64,000 bases of DNA from Neoceratodus forsteri (GCA_016271365.2 CM028129.1:848168501-848232500); one strand, 5' to 3'. Numbered from the stretch's first letter, positions 1 to 11,466 are shown. The notes: a model not told the origin generated them from the sequence alone. Numbers and translations are program-made.

Positions 1-242
1 GTTATCTGTAACAGGGGTGTTTTGTTTTCCCTTGTTGTTGTCTGCATTACATTACATACTATTAGTGCAATACATTCCTGCTGCAGATACTATTACCTAC
101 TATAGCAGCTGTTACTCAGCAAGCCTGTGTTGGTACCTTGAGTCATTTATGTGCTCCTATTGGTGAGTGTTGTAGCAATCTCATCTCCTGTGTCATTATC
201 TGAAAACCCTGGCTGGATGTCTGCAAGTGTGGGTATAAGAAA

Positions 243-388
243 GCAATAATACCCGACAGGGTGGGTGGTATTGGGCAATACCAGACCACCCAGGGGCGTA
301 ATGAGGCCCAACGCTGCAGGCGGAGGGCCTTATTACCCCTGGAAGGTCTGGCATTGCCCATACCACCCACCCTGGAGGGTATTATTGC
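243..388. mobile_element. Foldback MITE-like palindrome
   Basis: Two arms of about 65 bp (243-309 and 325-388) are near-perfect reverse complements around a 15-bp centre. The arms begin GCAATAATACCC and end in the complement GGGTATTATTGC, and they differ by only a few substitutions. The whole unit would fold into one long hairpin, as in non-autonomous foldback or MITE elements. Reading frames crossing it on both strands are by-products of the symmetry. I could not identify a clean target-site duplication or assign a superfamily. Confidence 0.75.
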
Positions 389-1354
389 ACTTAGAAAATG
401 GGCAACTATATTTTGAAAATAATTTTCATGTTAAAAAGTTAAATATCTAAGAGTTTTATTTTTTTTTTTTTTACATAGTTCCTCTGCCTGCTGCTTTATT
501 TTTTGGATACAGGGAGTTGTCATGGTTAATTTCTCCCCCCCCCAACACACATGCATGCAGGTCTAACAAATCTTAAAATGATCTCCAACCCGCAGAACGG
601 AGTCTTTTCCACTGATTTATTTTATTTTTATTTTCTATTTTAAACAGACTGTGGGTTGATAGTGAGCAGGCAGCTAAGCGGGGGAGGGCGTGACAGCTGA
701 AAAAGTATTTGTCAGACTTGAGCAACCAAAAGGAATAGGCGTCAGAAAAATGTTTAATTGCTTTTTTTTGGAATGGGTAGTAACTTCAGTTGGTCAGCTG
801 CAGCTCAGTGTTAACTCATTAAGCAGCAAGCGAGGGGCCAGCATGTGGAGAATTGGCACGAGACAAGGGTGAGGAGAGTGCCACATTTTAACTTAAGTGC
901 GGTTTGGGAAAATGCTCGCTTTTGTTCCTGCTCTTGTTTTATCCACTATCTCCCATTTTATTAGTGCATCTGTTATACATATGGCCAGTTTATATCTGAA
1001 TGCCAATCAGTCAGCAGAGGAGCTCTGAGCTTGTGAGAGCTGATCAAATGGCGTGAGAAGCGGCGCTGGTGAACAGTGGTGAAGTTCAGCTCAAAAGCTG
1101 GCATATTTAGAAAGATTTTATTTTCCCTAATTTGAATTAAATCACTTTGGAGCTCAGTGAGTGTTATTTTATTCATGGTGGTGGCAATGCTGGGGGGGGG
1201 GGGTGACAGCAACCTAAGCTGCTCGCTAACTGTTTAAAAAAATGGCGGCTATTTGAATTGTGTGCTCAGAGTTTCAGCCAATGAGGAAGCAGGGTGCTGG
1301 GCACACAGATACTTTGCTGGCTATCAGGCAGGTTTGTGCTGGGGCTTTTTATTT
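389..1354. other. Non-coding stretch, no gene seen
   Basis: AT-rich sequence with a poly-T run near 460-471, a short C-run near 533-541 and a G-run of about 12 at 1191-1202. Short reading frames here have no recognisable motif. Nothing further can be supported. Confidence 0.6.
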
Positions 1355-1386
1355 GGTGGGCACCTATTATCTGATAGATGCCCACC
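1355..1386. repeat. Short perfect-type hairpin
   Basis: GGTGGGCACCTAT at the left is mirrored by ATAGATGCCCACC at the right, with one mismatch and a short loop. It could be the core of a decayed foldback repeat or chance structure. Confidence 0.5.
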
Positions 1387-1397
1387 TAAATAAGTGT

Positions 1398-1560
1398 CTC
1401 AGCCAATCAGAAAACAGAATTGTCTTTGCCCATTTGCTAATGAAAAATACCCACCCGCTAACTTCAGACTCCTAGCCAATCAGAATGCTATGATGTACTG
1501 TGCCATTTTCTAAGGTTGGAGAATAGCTTATATACCATACTTACTGTACAGTGCAGAGAT
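1398..1560 (+). promoter_or_regulatory. Candidate promoter: CCAAT boxes plus TATA
   Basis: GCCAATCAG occurs at about 1401 and 1475, a related GCCAATGAG at about 1276 and another GCCAATCAG at about 1003. A TATA-like GCTTATATACC lies at about 1527, roughly 50 bp after the last CCAAT box. The spacing resembles a vertebrate pol II core promoter or an LTR U3 region. The open frame that follows (1551-1751) has no recognisable product, so the element may be a solo LTR remnant or coincidence. Confidence 0.25.
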
Positions 1561-2295
1561 ACTTGAAGTCAGGCTTCTTTAGTCATACACCATGTGGCAT
1601 ACATGCAGTTAATGGGCATGTTGTCCAGACCATCTTCTCCATCCTGGTATGTGTCTATCATTGGCATCCTCCATATGCAATAGCTCTGGAACATCAGAGG
1701 ACCTCAATCCATGCCACACTAGGAATGCCACACAAGTGCAGGATGTGCTGACTGATAAACTTAGGTTTCATCACTTGTGCTTTATGGCATTTACAGTATG
1801 GACCTGGGTGTGGATCTGGTGACATTTGCTGCCTTTTAGATGTATAGCTACAGCAAACCCTACCCAGTGCTGCCCACATGGATGAAACACCCTGTGATAA
1901 AGATGTAACAGTTCACTGTATGACAAAAGTGAGTAATTTTCACTTAACTACATTCTTGTCAGCAGGAGTCTGCAAAGTATCCCTGGCAGAAACTGTGATA
2001 TGAGCACTTCATCCTAGTGGTTGGCACTATACCTCAGTAGCTGCTATTGACGTCTGTTCATAATTGACATTGGCTGCCCTTGTTCGATCCCTAAAACAGC
2101 AGACACACCTGGCTCACCTACCTTTGCCTGAATTCTGTGAGTGGGAAATCTGTCCTTTTGTAGGCATTGTAGTGCATTCAGAAATGCAAACAGTGATACA
2201 AAATGGTTCAGCATGATCATGCTGCAGGCAGGATTGGAAATCTTCAGCAGAAAAACAAAAAAGCAGCACACATATCCCAAAATGAAAACAAATGT
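1561..2295. other. Non-coding stretch, no gene seen
   Basis: No recognisable coding or repeat family. A pol III B-box-like GTTCGATCCC occurs at about 2083 but lacks a convincing A box at the right distance. Confidence 0.5.
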
Positions 2296-2299
2296 AAGA

Positions 2300-2495
2300 T
2301 GCATTCTTTGGTAACCAGATAAGGCTCACTAGACAAAAGTCCATGTTTTCATGGGTGACCTAGGAGTACTGGGATGGTTAAGTCACTGACTCAGAGTCAC
2401 ACAATATGCAAGTGAAGGATGTGGGACTCAAACACGGATCTGCTGTATATATCAAGCTCATTCACAGCTCGTTACTCTAACTAGTAGACTATAGT
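2300..2495 (-). mobile_element. tRNA-derived SINE (MIR-like layout)
   Basis: Read on the minus strand, the sequence begins near 2495 with an A-box-like stretch (TAGTctactaGTTAGAG). It continues with a B-box-like TTTGAGTCCC and then a body resembling the conserved MIR/CORE part, with TGTGTGACT followed by CAGTGACTTAACC. The 3' part (2305-2345), containing GGTTACCAAAGAA on the minus strand, recurs at about 16275 and 59548, so this is a dispersed family. Names such as MIR or CORE-SINE are by resemblance only. Confidence 0.6.
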
Positions 2496-3395
2496 GCCAT
2501 TCATAATCTGAGAGACTCTATATATCAGTCAAACACCCTGGCACTTCATACTCTATCACTTTTTCAGGGGTGTCCCAAGGAAATTCCAGAGTGGCACAAT
2601 GTGCAGGAGTTGTTGGCTAATTTGTGAAGTCTCACAGTTTGCCAATACATTTTATATTTTTACTTTGTGACCTGGTCACTGCCTTTTTGTGTTTTAGCTT
2701 GTGAATTGGTCACTGCCTTTTTGTGTTTCATGTGGGGTAATAACCTGACATGCTTACATGTTGATTGTGAACATTGCCATATTCGCTATTGTATGGTGAG
2801 GTCAAGATGCTTTCATTAACTTAAGAGGCCAAACTTTCCACCTGCCTACACTTGTGTGCCTCCTTCCATGTCACATTTGGGAATATCCCCCATTCCTGCA
2901 TATCACCAATGCGCCTTGCCATGTCCAACACGTAGCTTTGCACCTGCTTTATATTCATTGACCATGTGCATTTGGCAGCTTCATAAATTAGGTCCTAAAA
3001 TGAAGTATTTTAACTGCATCAGAGTTTAGTCAATCTGTAAGTACTGTAACTTAATTTAAACTTGTACTGCATTTCTTTGGATGTACAGTACATCTTGATG
3101 TATTTTTCTTTGCCCAGTAATAAAGATGATTCTTTACAGGACAATGCATATCCTATATCATTTTATTGTACTTGTTCAGTGCTTTATTTCTACTTTTTAT
3201 AATGGTCAAACCTGAAAGTATAAATCCGGAGCAGGTTTCTTTTATGTAAAAAATTGGAAATGGTGAGATGAGCTTAAAATAATACATTTTGAAATGTGCA
3301 ATTAGTTAATCTAGAGAGAAGCACTGGAAAAATATTCTTTAGCAGCATGACTGTCAACATGAAAAAATGTGATTAAGATAAACCATTCTCTGCCA
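2496..3395. other. Non-coding stretch, no gene seen
   Basis: No coding similarity. A short imperfect direct repeat, containing CACTGCCTTTTTGTGTTT, occurs twice at about 2679 and 2712. Confidence 0.5.
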
Positions 3396-3399
3396 CCTC

Positions 3400-3775
3400 T
3401 ATCAGAGTCTGGGCTGGCTCTCTCCTCAGGCCCACTGGGACTACCTTGCGGAATGCCTTTTTGATAAATCCCAGAGAGACAGAGTTAACTCCCCTCTATC
3501 CAGTTTCCTTCTTGAAAGGCAACACCCACAACTTGAGTTCCGCCACCCATCTTCTTCTGGAACACCCTCAAGTAGCTGTATGGGACAGATGGCCTTCTCA
3601 ATAGCACAACCAAACTCTGGAATGGTCTCCCATCTCATCTTCACGGTGTTGACACTGCCCTTCTTTTTAAAGCACAGTCGATGAGTACTCTCCTGGCCAT
3701 CTCTGCATGCAAGTGTACCAGGTACCTTTTGTGTGGTTCTGTCCATTCTAAAATGGCTGGAACCTGTTTTGTATG
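3400..3775 (+). pseudogene. LINE ORF2 C-terminal tail (L2/Rex1-like)
   Basis: Plus-strand translation across about 3620-3760 gives KLWNGLPSHLHGVDTALLFK followed by a leucine-rich stretch. This fits the conserved end of Jockey-superfamily LINE ORF2 proteins (LWNsLP ... FK..Lk..L). Upstream at 3440-3560 a second frame carries the preceding part, so at least one frameshift has occurred. No RT core is present, and this is the usual 5'-truncated copy. The longer minus-strand frame over the same bases is a shadow. Confidence 0.45.
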
Positions 3776-4189
3776 AACTGTATATTACTATATGTTGTTT
3801 TACCATGACATACAAACTACATACTTTTTGTCTAATTTAATGCTGCATATAATTGATTGTCTTTTCAGTCATGTATATTGTTTGCTTCCTATTCTATAGC
3901 TAATTTTTATGTGCATATTTTCTAGTGTATACTAAGCTGCACTTGCACATGTTTGTTAGTACTACTATTTACTATTATGTATGTCCTCATTTATGTGCCA
4001 TCTTAATGGCTTGTGCCTAGAGCCAGGGTTCTTCTGAGAACTGAACCTGAACCAGATCAGAACTATTTGATTTTTGCCCTATTTGAACCAAACTAGAACC
4101 CTAAAAATAAAAAACAAATGGACCCAAACTGAACCTGAACCCAGACCATGTGAGATAAGGAGGACCCACATGGAGGCAATAGTCTGTCC

Positions 4190-4640
4190 ATGCTATTCTG
4201 CACTTCTCCAGCTGTGTGAAATATTGCCTACAGATTGTGACATGACTTCTTCATTGACGTCAGTAATGACTGTCAAAAGCAAAGCAAAATCCAGTGATGA
4301 GTCACCAGCAAAAAGGGCAAAAACTAATGTCCAGGATATGCTGTCCAGTCTAGGTGGTCCTTTCTTCAACAGCAACAAGATCATTGTCATCCAGTGAAAT
4401 AAAAACATATTTAGAACATGACAGTTCTACTGACATCTGCCTTGAATTCTGGAATCTGACAGGAAGACACATGTTCCCAAAACTAGCAAAGCTTGCCAAG
4501 AAGTACCTGTGCTTGCCAGCTAGCAGCAGTAACAGTGAGAGAGTGTTCTCATTCTGCAAGTTCTATATGACCGAAGATCTCACCTATCAGTTAACACACC
4601 TGCTTGTTCTGTATTCATTAAATTCTTGAACATTAATACT
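4190..4640 (+). pseudogene. hAT transposase C-terminal remnant
   Basis: The translation of 4354-4629 contains FPKLAKLAKKYLCLPASSSN followed by SERVFS. This is the signature of the hAT C-terminal dimerisation domain (FP.LA.LA..yL..paSS..SERvFS). A second frame just upstream (4250-4390) has the charged linker KSKAKSSDESPAKRAKT that often precedes this domain, so a frameshift separates them near 4380. In the family this domain mediates transposase multimerisation. The RNase H-like catalytic core is not visible, so the copy is dead. A domesticated ZBED-type gene is less likely given the frame breaks. Confidence 0.7.
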
Positions 4641-4710
4641 TTACAATTGCACTTGTACTTGCCTGCTTTTTAGTTTCTTTTACTCAAAGTAATGTTGATT
4701 TGAATAATGT

Positions 4711-4740
4711 TAACAATGCGAAATCAATTGTCTTGTCTCC

Positions 4741-4749
<9 letters not shown>
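4711..4749 (+). repeat. 39-bp direct repeat, left copy
   Basis: This stretch, containing GAAATCAATTGTCTTGTCTC, recurs almost exactly at 5629-5667, differing at two positions near its start. The pair brackets a block of about 880 bp that holds a TA microsatellite and a tandem repeat. Confidence 0.8.

Positions 4750-4795
<46 letters not shown>
4747..4795. repeat. (TA)n microsatellite
   Basis: About 24 uninterrupted TA units immediately after the left 39-bp direct repeat. Confidence 0.95.
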
Positions 4796-4798
<3 letters not shown>

Positions 4799-4964
4799 AT
4801 AGGGGTGGACATATATCCAGTGTGATAAATCCATTTATCTGAGTCACTGTGTGTATAAATTTATTTATACACACAGTTACTCATTTATACACACAATTAC
4901 TGTCACAAATCTCTCTGGAATTCATTTAGAATGCTCGTCCTCAGAAGCAGTACTAACCATATTC

Positions 4965-5430
4965 AAATGAGGATAACTTTAAAACGAAAGAAGATAGCAT
5001 GGTATTGTGAGCACGATTGTTATTCAGCACAAAATTAACTACAAAATGGGTGGAGTTTCATTTATAGATACCTTATACATTTTTTTATAATTACCAAAAA
5101 ACAGCAGAAAATTCAAGTTTTCTGTAAACTTGACAAACAAATGTAAATAACTTTAAAACAAAAAAATTATAGCATGGTACTGTGAGCATGGAAGTTGTTC
5201 AGCACAACAATATTTACAAAATGAGTGGTGTTTCATTTATATATACTTTTTAGTTTTTTTATAATTAGCAACAAAACAGCAGAAAATTCAATTTTGTTTT
5301 TTACTTTTTCAGCAAACAAATGCAAATTACTTTAAAACAAAAAAGGTAGCATGGTACTGTAAGCATGAAACTTGTTCAGCACAAAATTTTCTACTCAATG
5401 AGTGGTGTTTCATTTAATAGCAACACCTAC
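4965..5430 (+). repeat. Tandem repeat, period about 176 bp
   Basis: Three diverged units are anchored on the ACTTTAAAAC motif at about 4975, 5149 and 5328. Each continues with a TAGCATGGTA(C/T)TGTGAGCA-like stretch, a TTCAGCACAA stretch and GTTTCATTTA. The third unit is partial. Low GC and no coding content. Short inverted matches (TGCAATAGGG-type) lie outside the array at about 4794 and 5530. Confidence 0.75.
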
Positions 5431-5628
5431 ACTAGGCGGACCTACACTAGGAAAGTTAACAACAATTCTCAGAAATTATCATTAAAAAAGATAAATAGTC
5501 AAACTCAAATGTCCCTGCACTAACAGAGAACATCCCTATTGCATAAATGAAATATACAATGGTGAGCTGTCAGATAAATGATTTATGTACGCAAGTACTG
5601 TTTGATCTCGGTAACCTCACAAGTGGCG

Positions 5629-5667
5629 TAACAATATGAAATCAATTGTCTTGTCTCCATGTTTTAT
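5629..5667 (+). repeat. 39-bp direct repeat, right copy
   Basis: Partner of 4711-4749. It restarts the flanking sequence with TGTCTTGTCTCCATGTTTTAT, without the TA tract. Confidence 0.8.
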
Positions 5668-5787
5668 GCAAAGATTAACAACAAAATATGATTCTCAGAA
5701 AAGCTGTTTACTTTCCATAGAGATGAATTTATTTAATTATATGTTTGTGTGGAATGCTCTCAGAACCATAGAGAGGAATTTGCCAAT

Positions 5788-5790
<3 letters not shown>

Positions 5791-5824
<34 letters not shown>
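5791..5824 (+). repeat. (GT)n microsatellite
   Basis: About 17 GT units in an AT-rich context. Confidence 0.95.
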
Positions 5825-5829
<5 letters not shown>

Positions 5830-7930
5830 GAGTATTATCAGAAGAGGAACTATTTACTGTAACCATATAGAGGAATTTACTTTGACAAGGAATTGTTTGT
5901 ACCTTGTGGCTATAATGTTAAAGATTTGAAGATGTTTTGTAATCTTTCAATTGGTCTTGAAGGTAATATGGGTATTTTCAGAAGCCTGAGGTGGTTTTAG
6001 CCCTCCAACATTGTAAACATATTAGGTACAAATACAGGACCAATTTGGTGGCTAAGTTGAGACAGAATCTGAAATGCAGACAGGCCTATGCCTGCATCTG
6101 TTCTTCCAGAAAAGGTGATGTCCCTTCCTGTAAACTGCATGGCTGATAAATAAAATGTGTTTACATGCTATACTGTAACTCTTTCTTTGTGACATCAGTA
6201 CCCCACTAGAGCACAAACCCTGAAGGGTTTTATTTTTATGTAAATTTACAACAACATGTGACAGCAAGATGAGGGGGGGTCATCCAGTGGTAGACAGGAG
6301 GGACATGAATGAAGATGACCTCAGAAATAGAAGCAGGGACTCTCAAGGCAAAAGCCAAGTGGGAGGTGTGCCTAAGAGGCCAAAGAAGACAGAAAACATC
6401 TCATAGGTAGCACTGCAAGGCCAGCAAGGAGAACAGAAGCCAAGAGCCACCACCACAATGTGTACCACCAACCCAGGTGCAACAAAAGCCTCAAGTGGGT
6501 GTAAGAGCCCATCCATGACAGAAAGCCAGGACAGGCTGCAGCTCGACTACAAAACAGGCAACAGATGACAACATATTGCAGAACAACAAAGTCAAAGCAA
6601 TTTCCAAATTCAGGCAGAACCAAAACAGGACCGACTATGCAGGGAGACCAGCAAAGAAGCCAAGAACCATTGAATGCAGAACCCAGGGCAATTTAATGAA
6701 GAGTATGTGAGCAGGCTGAGAGGTAGCATGGAAAACAGGAGCAACAGAAAGCAGTGTCCAGGGAAGGAAAATGTTCCCACTGTGGAGAGCAGAGCTCCTA
6801 GGAAACAATGATGTTGACCAGAATAAAAGGAACAGAAAGACAAGGGATGCCCACTGAATAAGGATGTGATATAAGTGCCACATGCAATGGCACCAAGCCC
6901 CAGAAAGTCCCATAGCAGACAGCAGCAGCAAACAGAGGTAATGCAATCTCAAATGGTGATGGAGCTGTAGCATCATGCATTAATACAATGGGCACCCAAA
7001 TGATGCCTGGGGCATGTGCAGCGCTCAGTGTGAAGCATGGTGTAAGATGCCTACTACCCCATAGAACACTAGGATAAAACCTGACAAAATAACGTAGGCC
7101 CTAAATGGTTTGCAGATTGTTGGACACTACTATGAAATGTCAACTGTTGAACAAATTTTCTGAAATCTTAAAAACCTGATGAAATTGAGAAGATCCACAG
7201 AGAGCTATCAGGGCTGTTTGCCATTTAAAGACACAAAGTTGAACTGAGAATTACATCCACTGTGCTATCATTTTCTGATAGTCAAATATTCTGTTTTTTG
7301 TCTCCAGTTACAGAAATGGTGTACCCATATTACTGACTAGTGTCTTCTTATATACATTGGATGAAACAGAATACTTCCTTTTTTGCAAAAAATTGTGATT
7401 CTAGTTTCTGTTACAGCAATGGCTGATACGAAACATCAGATTTAAATGAAAAAGTCAAAAAAAAAAGAAAAGAAACAAACCATAATGAGAATCTGCATTG
7501 CATTGCCTTTTGGAAAATTTAAGATCTGTAGCAGATACTGCATGTTCATGCATATTCTGGTTAATTTAATTTCAAAGTGTCTTCCTTGTCACTATATAAT
7601 AACTCCAATATACCTTGTAAAAAGGAGCAGATGGAAAGACCATCATAAACTAGCATAGTTTTTTTTTAATTTCTGGTATTCATAAATGTCAAGGAGTATA
7701 CTTCTGTAGTAGCTGTACATCTTGCCCAGTTATGACATTAATGTGCTTGTCAAATATTCAGTGAGAGTGATAGATATCCAACTCACAAATTATACCTGGC
7801 ATGAGGCCCAATGTCACTGCGGTCATGCTGATGACACAAAACAGAGATAGATGAGATTTATAGATGCATTCTCATTCTCAAATGTGCATTTAACACCTTA
7901 TACCTCTGAATATTTTTAACATTTGCATGT
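5830..7930. other. Non-coding stretch, no gene seen
   Basis: Between 6240 and 7060 the plus strand is rich in A, C and G and poor in T, which leaves several overlapping open frames on the minus strand (6372-6995). They are leucine/cysteine-rich, lack motifs and overlap in different frames, as expected from base composition alone. The rest is AT-rich with no recognised repeat. Confidence 0.5.
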
Positions 7931-7934
7931 TTTT

Positions 7935-7996
7935 GCTGAGTACCTTGATAAAGCCATATATAGGCGAAACCAGGGTGGGTTGATATAATAGGTAGC
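7935..7996 (+). ncRNA. Degenerate hammerhead-ribozyme-like motif
   Basis: The stretch TTGATAAAGCC-ATATATA-GGCGAAAC matches the hammerhead layout of CTGATGA, stem II and GAAA. Stem II would be GCC/GGC. Stem III could be ACC/GGT over a six-base loop, and outer bases TACC and GGTAGC could close stem I. Hammerhead motifs of this type are known in vertebrate Penelope-like elements. Two core positions differ (C3 to T, G8 to A), which should abolish cleavage. No adjacent Penelope reverse transcriptase is visible. Confidence 0.35.
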
Positions 7997-7999
7997 ATT

Positions 8000-8575
8000 G
8001 AGAGTCCTTAGGGCCCTGGTGTGTCATGAACTCAGTCTCACAGTGGATGAAATTTTGTTATTCAATAAAAAATCTGCATTATATGTACATGGGTGTTGTA
8101 TACTATGTCTCTTATGGTTTAACAAGGATGTCTCACGCTGATTGGTTGAGAGGTCCACAAAACAAAGCTGAACCATTTTGTCTACCCCAACCTTCATGAG
8201 AGACCCTTGTTACACCAAAATAACTGCAGACTACAAAACCAGTACATATATTATATAACAATGGAGTCTCTATAATGTGCAGATGCAGTGTTTTGGTATC
8301 CAATGTTTACTTTTTTATTGTTTTTATTTTGTGTCCCACCTGTATATTGTTGATATTGCCAGATGTATTTTGTCCTATACTGCGGCCATGCTGGCATTGT
8401 GGTGTACATGTGGGTTCAGCATGGTGGTGTGGAGGTTCTAGAGTGTAGTTGTAGTAGTAGTGGTCATTTACTGTATTTGTGGCTCCCTTCCCCAGAGGCT
8501 CAGGTGCCATTACAAAAAATGAGGCCTAACTTTAGTCAATGCTCTATTTGGAAATTCAAAAGGTTTGTAATTCCG
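8000..8575. other. Non-coding stretch, no gene seen
   Basis: AT-rich, with an irregular GTAGTTGTAGTAGTAGTGG triplet stretch near 8444. No coding or repeat assignment. Confidence 0.5.
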
Positions 8576-8579
8576 ATGT

Positions 8580-10070
8580 CTTTAATAAATAAATTGTAAA
8601 GTAAAATAGAATAAAATAGCCTAAAATAAATAATGACCACAATAAAAGCCCAAACAAATAATAAATTCTTAAAAAGGGGTAAAGTTGTTAGAAATACATC
8701 CCAAATGCCTGCTGGAATTAATAAGTTTTCAGGCTCCTCTTAAAGGCCTCTATTGAGGGCCCCCAATTCAAAGCACAGGGTACAGAGTTCCAAAGGACCA
8801 GGCCTGCTACTTCAAATGCCCAGTCCCCTGACATCTTCAACCTTGACCGCAGCCCTACCAGCAGGCCATCCTCAGTGGAACAGAGTGGGCAAGAGGGCAC
8901 ATAAGGATACAAGAGTTCAGTCAGGTAGTCTGGGCCCAACTGTGTAGGGCCTTATAGGTCAAAAGACCCAGTTTAAAAGAGATACGCCATTTAGCCAGCA
9001 GCCAGTGCAGATCACGCAGCACTGGTGAAATACGGTGCAATCTTCTAAGACCTGTCAGTAACCGGGCCACTGCATTCTGCAGCAGATGCAGGCATTGTAT
9101 CATACCTCCACTGACCCCAAGGTGAAGAGTGTTGCAATAGTTGAGCCTCATGGTCATGGATGTATGTACCAGTGTAGCCAAGTTACCAGGTGGAATAAAG
9201 GACCTAATCTGGCTGATGTTGTGCAAGTAGAGAAAGCAATTTAAAACTACTGTTGACATTTGAGCCTCCATAGTTAGCTCCTTGTTCAAAATGACAACAG
9301 ATTTTCACCTTGGTGATGACCACCAGACCAGAGCAGGCCAAGCTAAGTTCAGTTTCTCCTGCAGTGGCCCCCCATGGCCGGCTCGGTCACTAGAACTTCA
9401 GTTTTCTCTGGGTTAAGCCTCAGCCAGCTCGATGACATCCAGTCTCAGATCTCAGCCAGGCATCTATTTGAGACATCCATTGCACTCACCATCCCGGGTG
9501 CAAAGAACATGTAGAGCTAGGTATCATCTACATATTGTAGCAATAAAACCCTAGTTAACATTTTCTAATGACCTTACCAGCAGGCTGCATGTAAAATGCA
9601 TTAGCATTGGTGACAAGATGGAGCCCTGGGGTACACCACAAGACAGAGCCACCGGGTGCGAGGAAAATCTTCCTAATACTACTTTCTGGGCTCCATCTGT
9701 GAGGTTGGACTAAAACCAGCTGATGACTTTGCCAGTTAGCCCTGCATACTCCTAATTTTATCCAAAAGCAGTCCATGGTCTACAGTATCAGAAGCCGAAG
9801 AGAATCTAGGAGGATAGGAATTGACCGATCCCCTATCTACGCATCCTGAGTAAGTCAATGTGCACCCAGACAAGTGCAGTTTCAGTGCTATGCCTAGTTC
9901 TAAATCTAGACTGGAGAGGCTCAAAGATGCCAAAGGTAGACAGGTGTGCCTCAAGCTGCAGCACAACTTTCTCAATAACCTTTCCCAGAATGGGAAGGTT
10001 AGAGACTGGATGGTAATTCTCCAAGACCTCCAGGTCCAAAGTTGGTTTCTTCAGAAGAGGCTCCACCAGA
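8580..10070 (-). pseudogene. L2-like LINE ORF2, 5'-truncated
   Basis: In minus-strand order, the fragment starts with RT blocks ENYHPVSNLPILGKVIEKVV and HSTETALVWV at about 10060-9860. It continues with a DTVDHGLLLDK block (about 9770-9800), GVPQGSILSP (about 9630), a DWM...LNPEKTEVL-type thumb (about 9400) and the C-terminal LNYCNTLHLGVSG, LHLLQNAVARLLTG and LHWLL blocks (9289-8930). These are hallmarks of the L2 clade. The 3' end lies in an A/T-rich AATAAAT tract at about 8580-8660. Numerous stops and frameshifts make it non-functional. It is the same family type as the plus-strand element at 44.4-47.5 kb. No endonuclease domain remains. Confidence 0.85.
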
Positions 10071-10074
10071 GCAC

Positions 10075-11465
10075 ATTAAGTGCTACTGGAAAACACTTCT
10101 CTGATAGGGAGCACCAAACAATCTCAGCAAACACCAGGGCCAGATGTCTGACACAACCCACAAGTAATCACATCGGGCACTGGGTCGGAACATAGCCAAT
10201 TACAATAGTGCGGTCAAGAACCATGCGGCAAAAATGGCATCACTTTTGTTTTCGCTGGGGGCTCTGCCCCCTGCACCTACTGACATGGTGGGGGGGGTCT
10301 GCTACCCACACCCCATACTAAAGATTAACACTCTCGGGTGGGGAGTGGATCGTGAGTCAAGATGAAATTTGTGGGGCTGTGGAATACTGTATCCATGGCC
10401 CCTTGTAAAAAAATAAAATGAGTCCTGATCGCAAAAATCTAGGGAGACCAGGATAAGAACCCTGATCTCTACTGCCACCCGGCTGAGCTGCTCCATGCCT
10501 CAGCCCTCTACATCACAGAAGCAGCTCAGCCAGTCTCTAGTTTTCTGCTGGCCTTGTCCTGTGGCAGCACCATGGACAGCAACCTGGGGAGCACTTACTG
10601 CAAGTGCTGTCAATCCCCTCTCACTGTCCATGGTAGCACTATCCGGACAAGCACTCAGTTGATGGGTGCTAGTCTGGTAGCACTATTCTAGCAGGTTACC
10701 ATCACGTTGGACCTTTGTCCATGTCACAAAATGTTGGCTACAGCTCTGAGATCACCTCACATACCTTTTCCATCATCACTATACAGAACTCATACCAGGA
10801 CCACTAACTGCATCCCCAACTAAAAGGCTCTCTGGTGCTGGGCTATCCCAACCAGTTAGAATGTTTCCAGCTCTAAGAGAGGTTTGGCATGATGGTGCAG
10901 AGGCAGTAGAACTGTTTAAAAGGAAAACATTTAGTTTTTATTTTTGGGGAAGTGTAAACACGGTCCTGAGGATTTTGGGGTCTGCGTCAGGGAAGCTGGA
11001 ATTAGAATGTTTGGCGTGGTGTTGTAGAAGCTGTAGAATGTATATGTATTTTTTTAATCAAGTTGAAACACAATTTGCAGCACAAAACTACTTTTTTATT
11101 TTATTTTATTGGTGTTCTTAAGAAAAATGATGTGAGAAGCATACTATAGAACAATAGTGGTTAGCAATTTAAACAGTACAATATTTCATGGTTATCTGCA
11201 TTATGTAACATTAAAATGTCTGCATGGAGACATTAAATACTACTTTTTTGTGAGAGAAATGTTATTAAAACTTTGCTTTTTGTACCGTATGCATACTATT
11301 GTACATTAGGAAAATTAAAGGACTTTTGAAGGATCATAAAACAGCAAACATTGTCAAAAACAGCTTTTAATAACCAAAATGTTTTTTGAGAATTAGCCAT
11401 TACTTACAACTAGTTTTACAAAGCATTGTTTTAGTAAATATTACAATTAGGACATTTGTTTAACA
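10075..11465. other. Non-coding stretch with weak tRNA-like site
   Basis: On the minus strand near 10495-10450, a stretch resembling a tRNA A box (AGCTCAGCCGGGTGG) is followed by a B-box-like GGGTTCTTATCC, but the two boxes are closer than in a tRNA. It may be a SINE head. A GGGGGCTCTGCCCCC hairpin lies near 10257. The rest (10500-11465) shows nothing recognisable. Confidence 0.35.
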
Positions 11466-11466
11466 G

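Noticed and set aside
849..865. AATTGGCACGAG resembling a cDNA-library adaptor
   Set aside because: One base is missing relative to the adaptor, and the surrounding sequence is continuous genomic DNA. Most likely chance.
2060..2100. tRNA B-box GTTCGATCCC
   Set aside because: No convincing A box, acceptor stem or anticodon arm could be drawn, so neither a tRNA gene nor a SINE is supported.
6372..6995. Overlapping hydrophobic minus-strand frames suggesting membrane proteins
   Set aside because: The plus strand is purine/C-rich and T-poor, which opens frames and yields Leu/Cys-rich translations on the other strand. There is no start context, motif or frame consistency.
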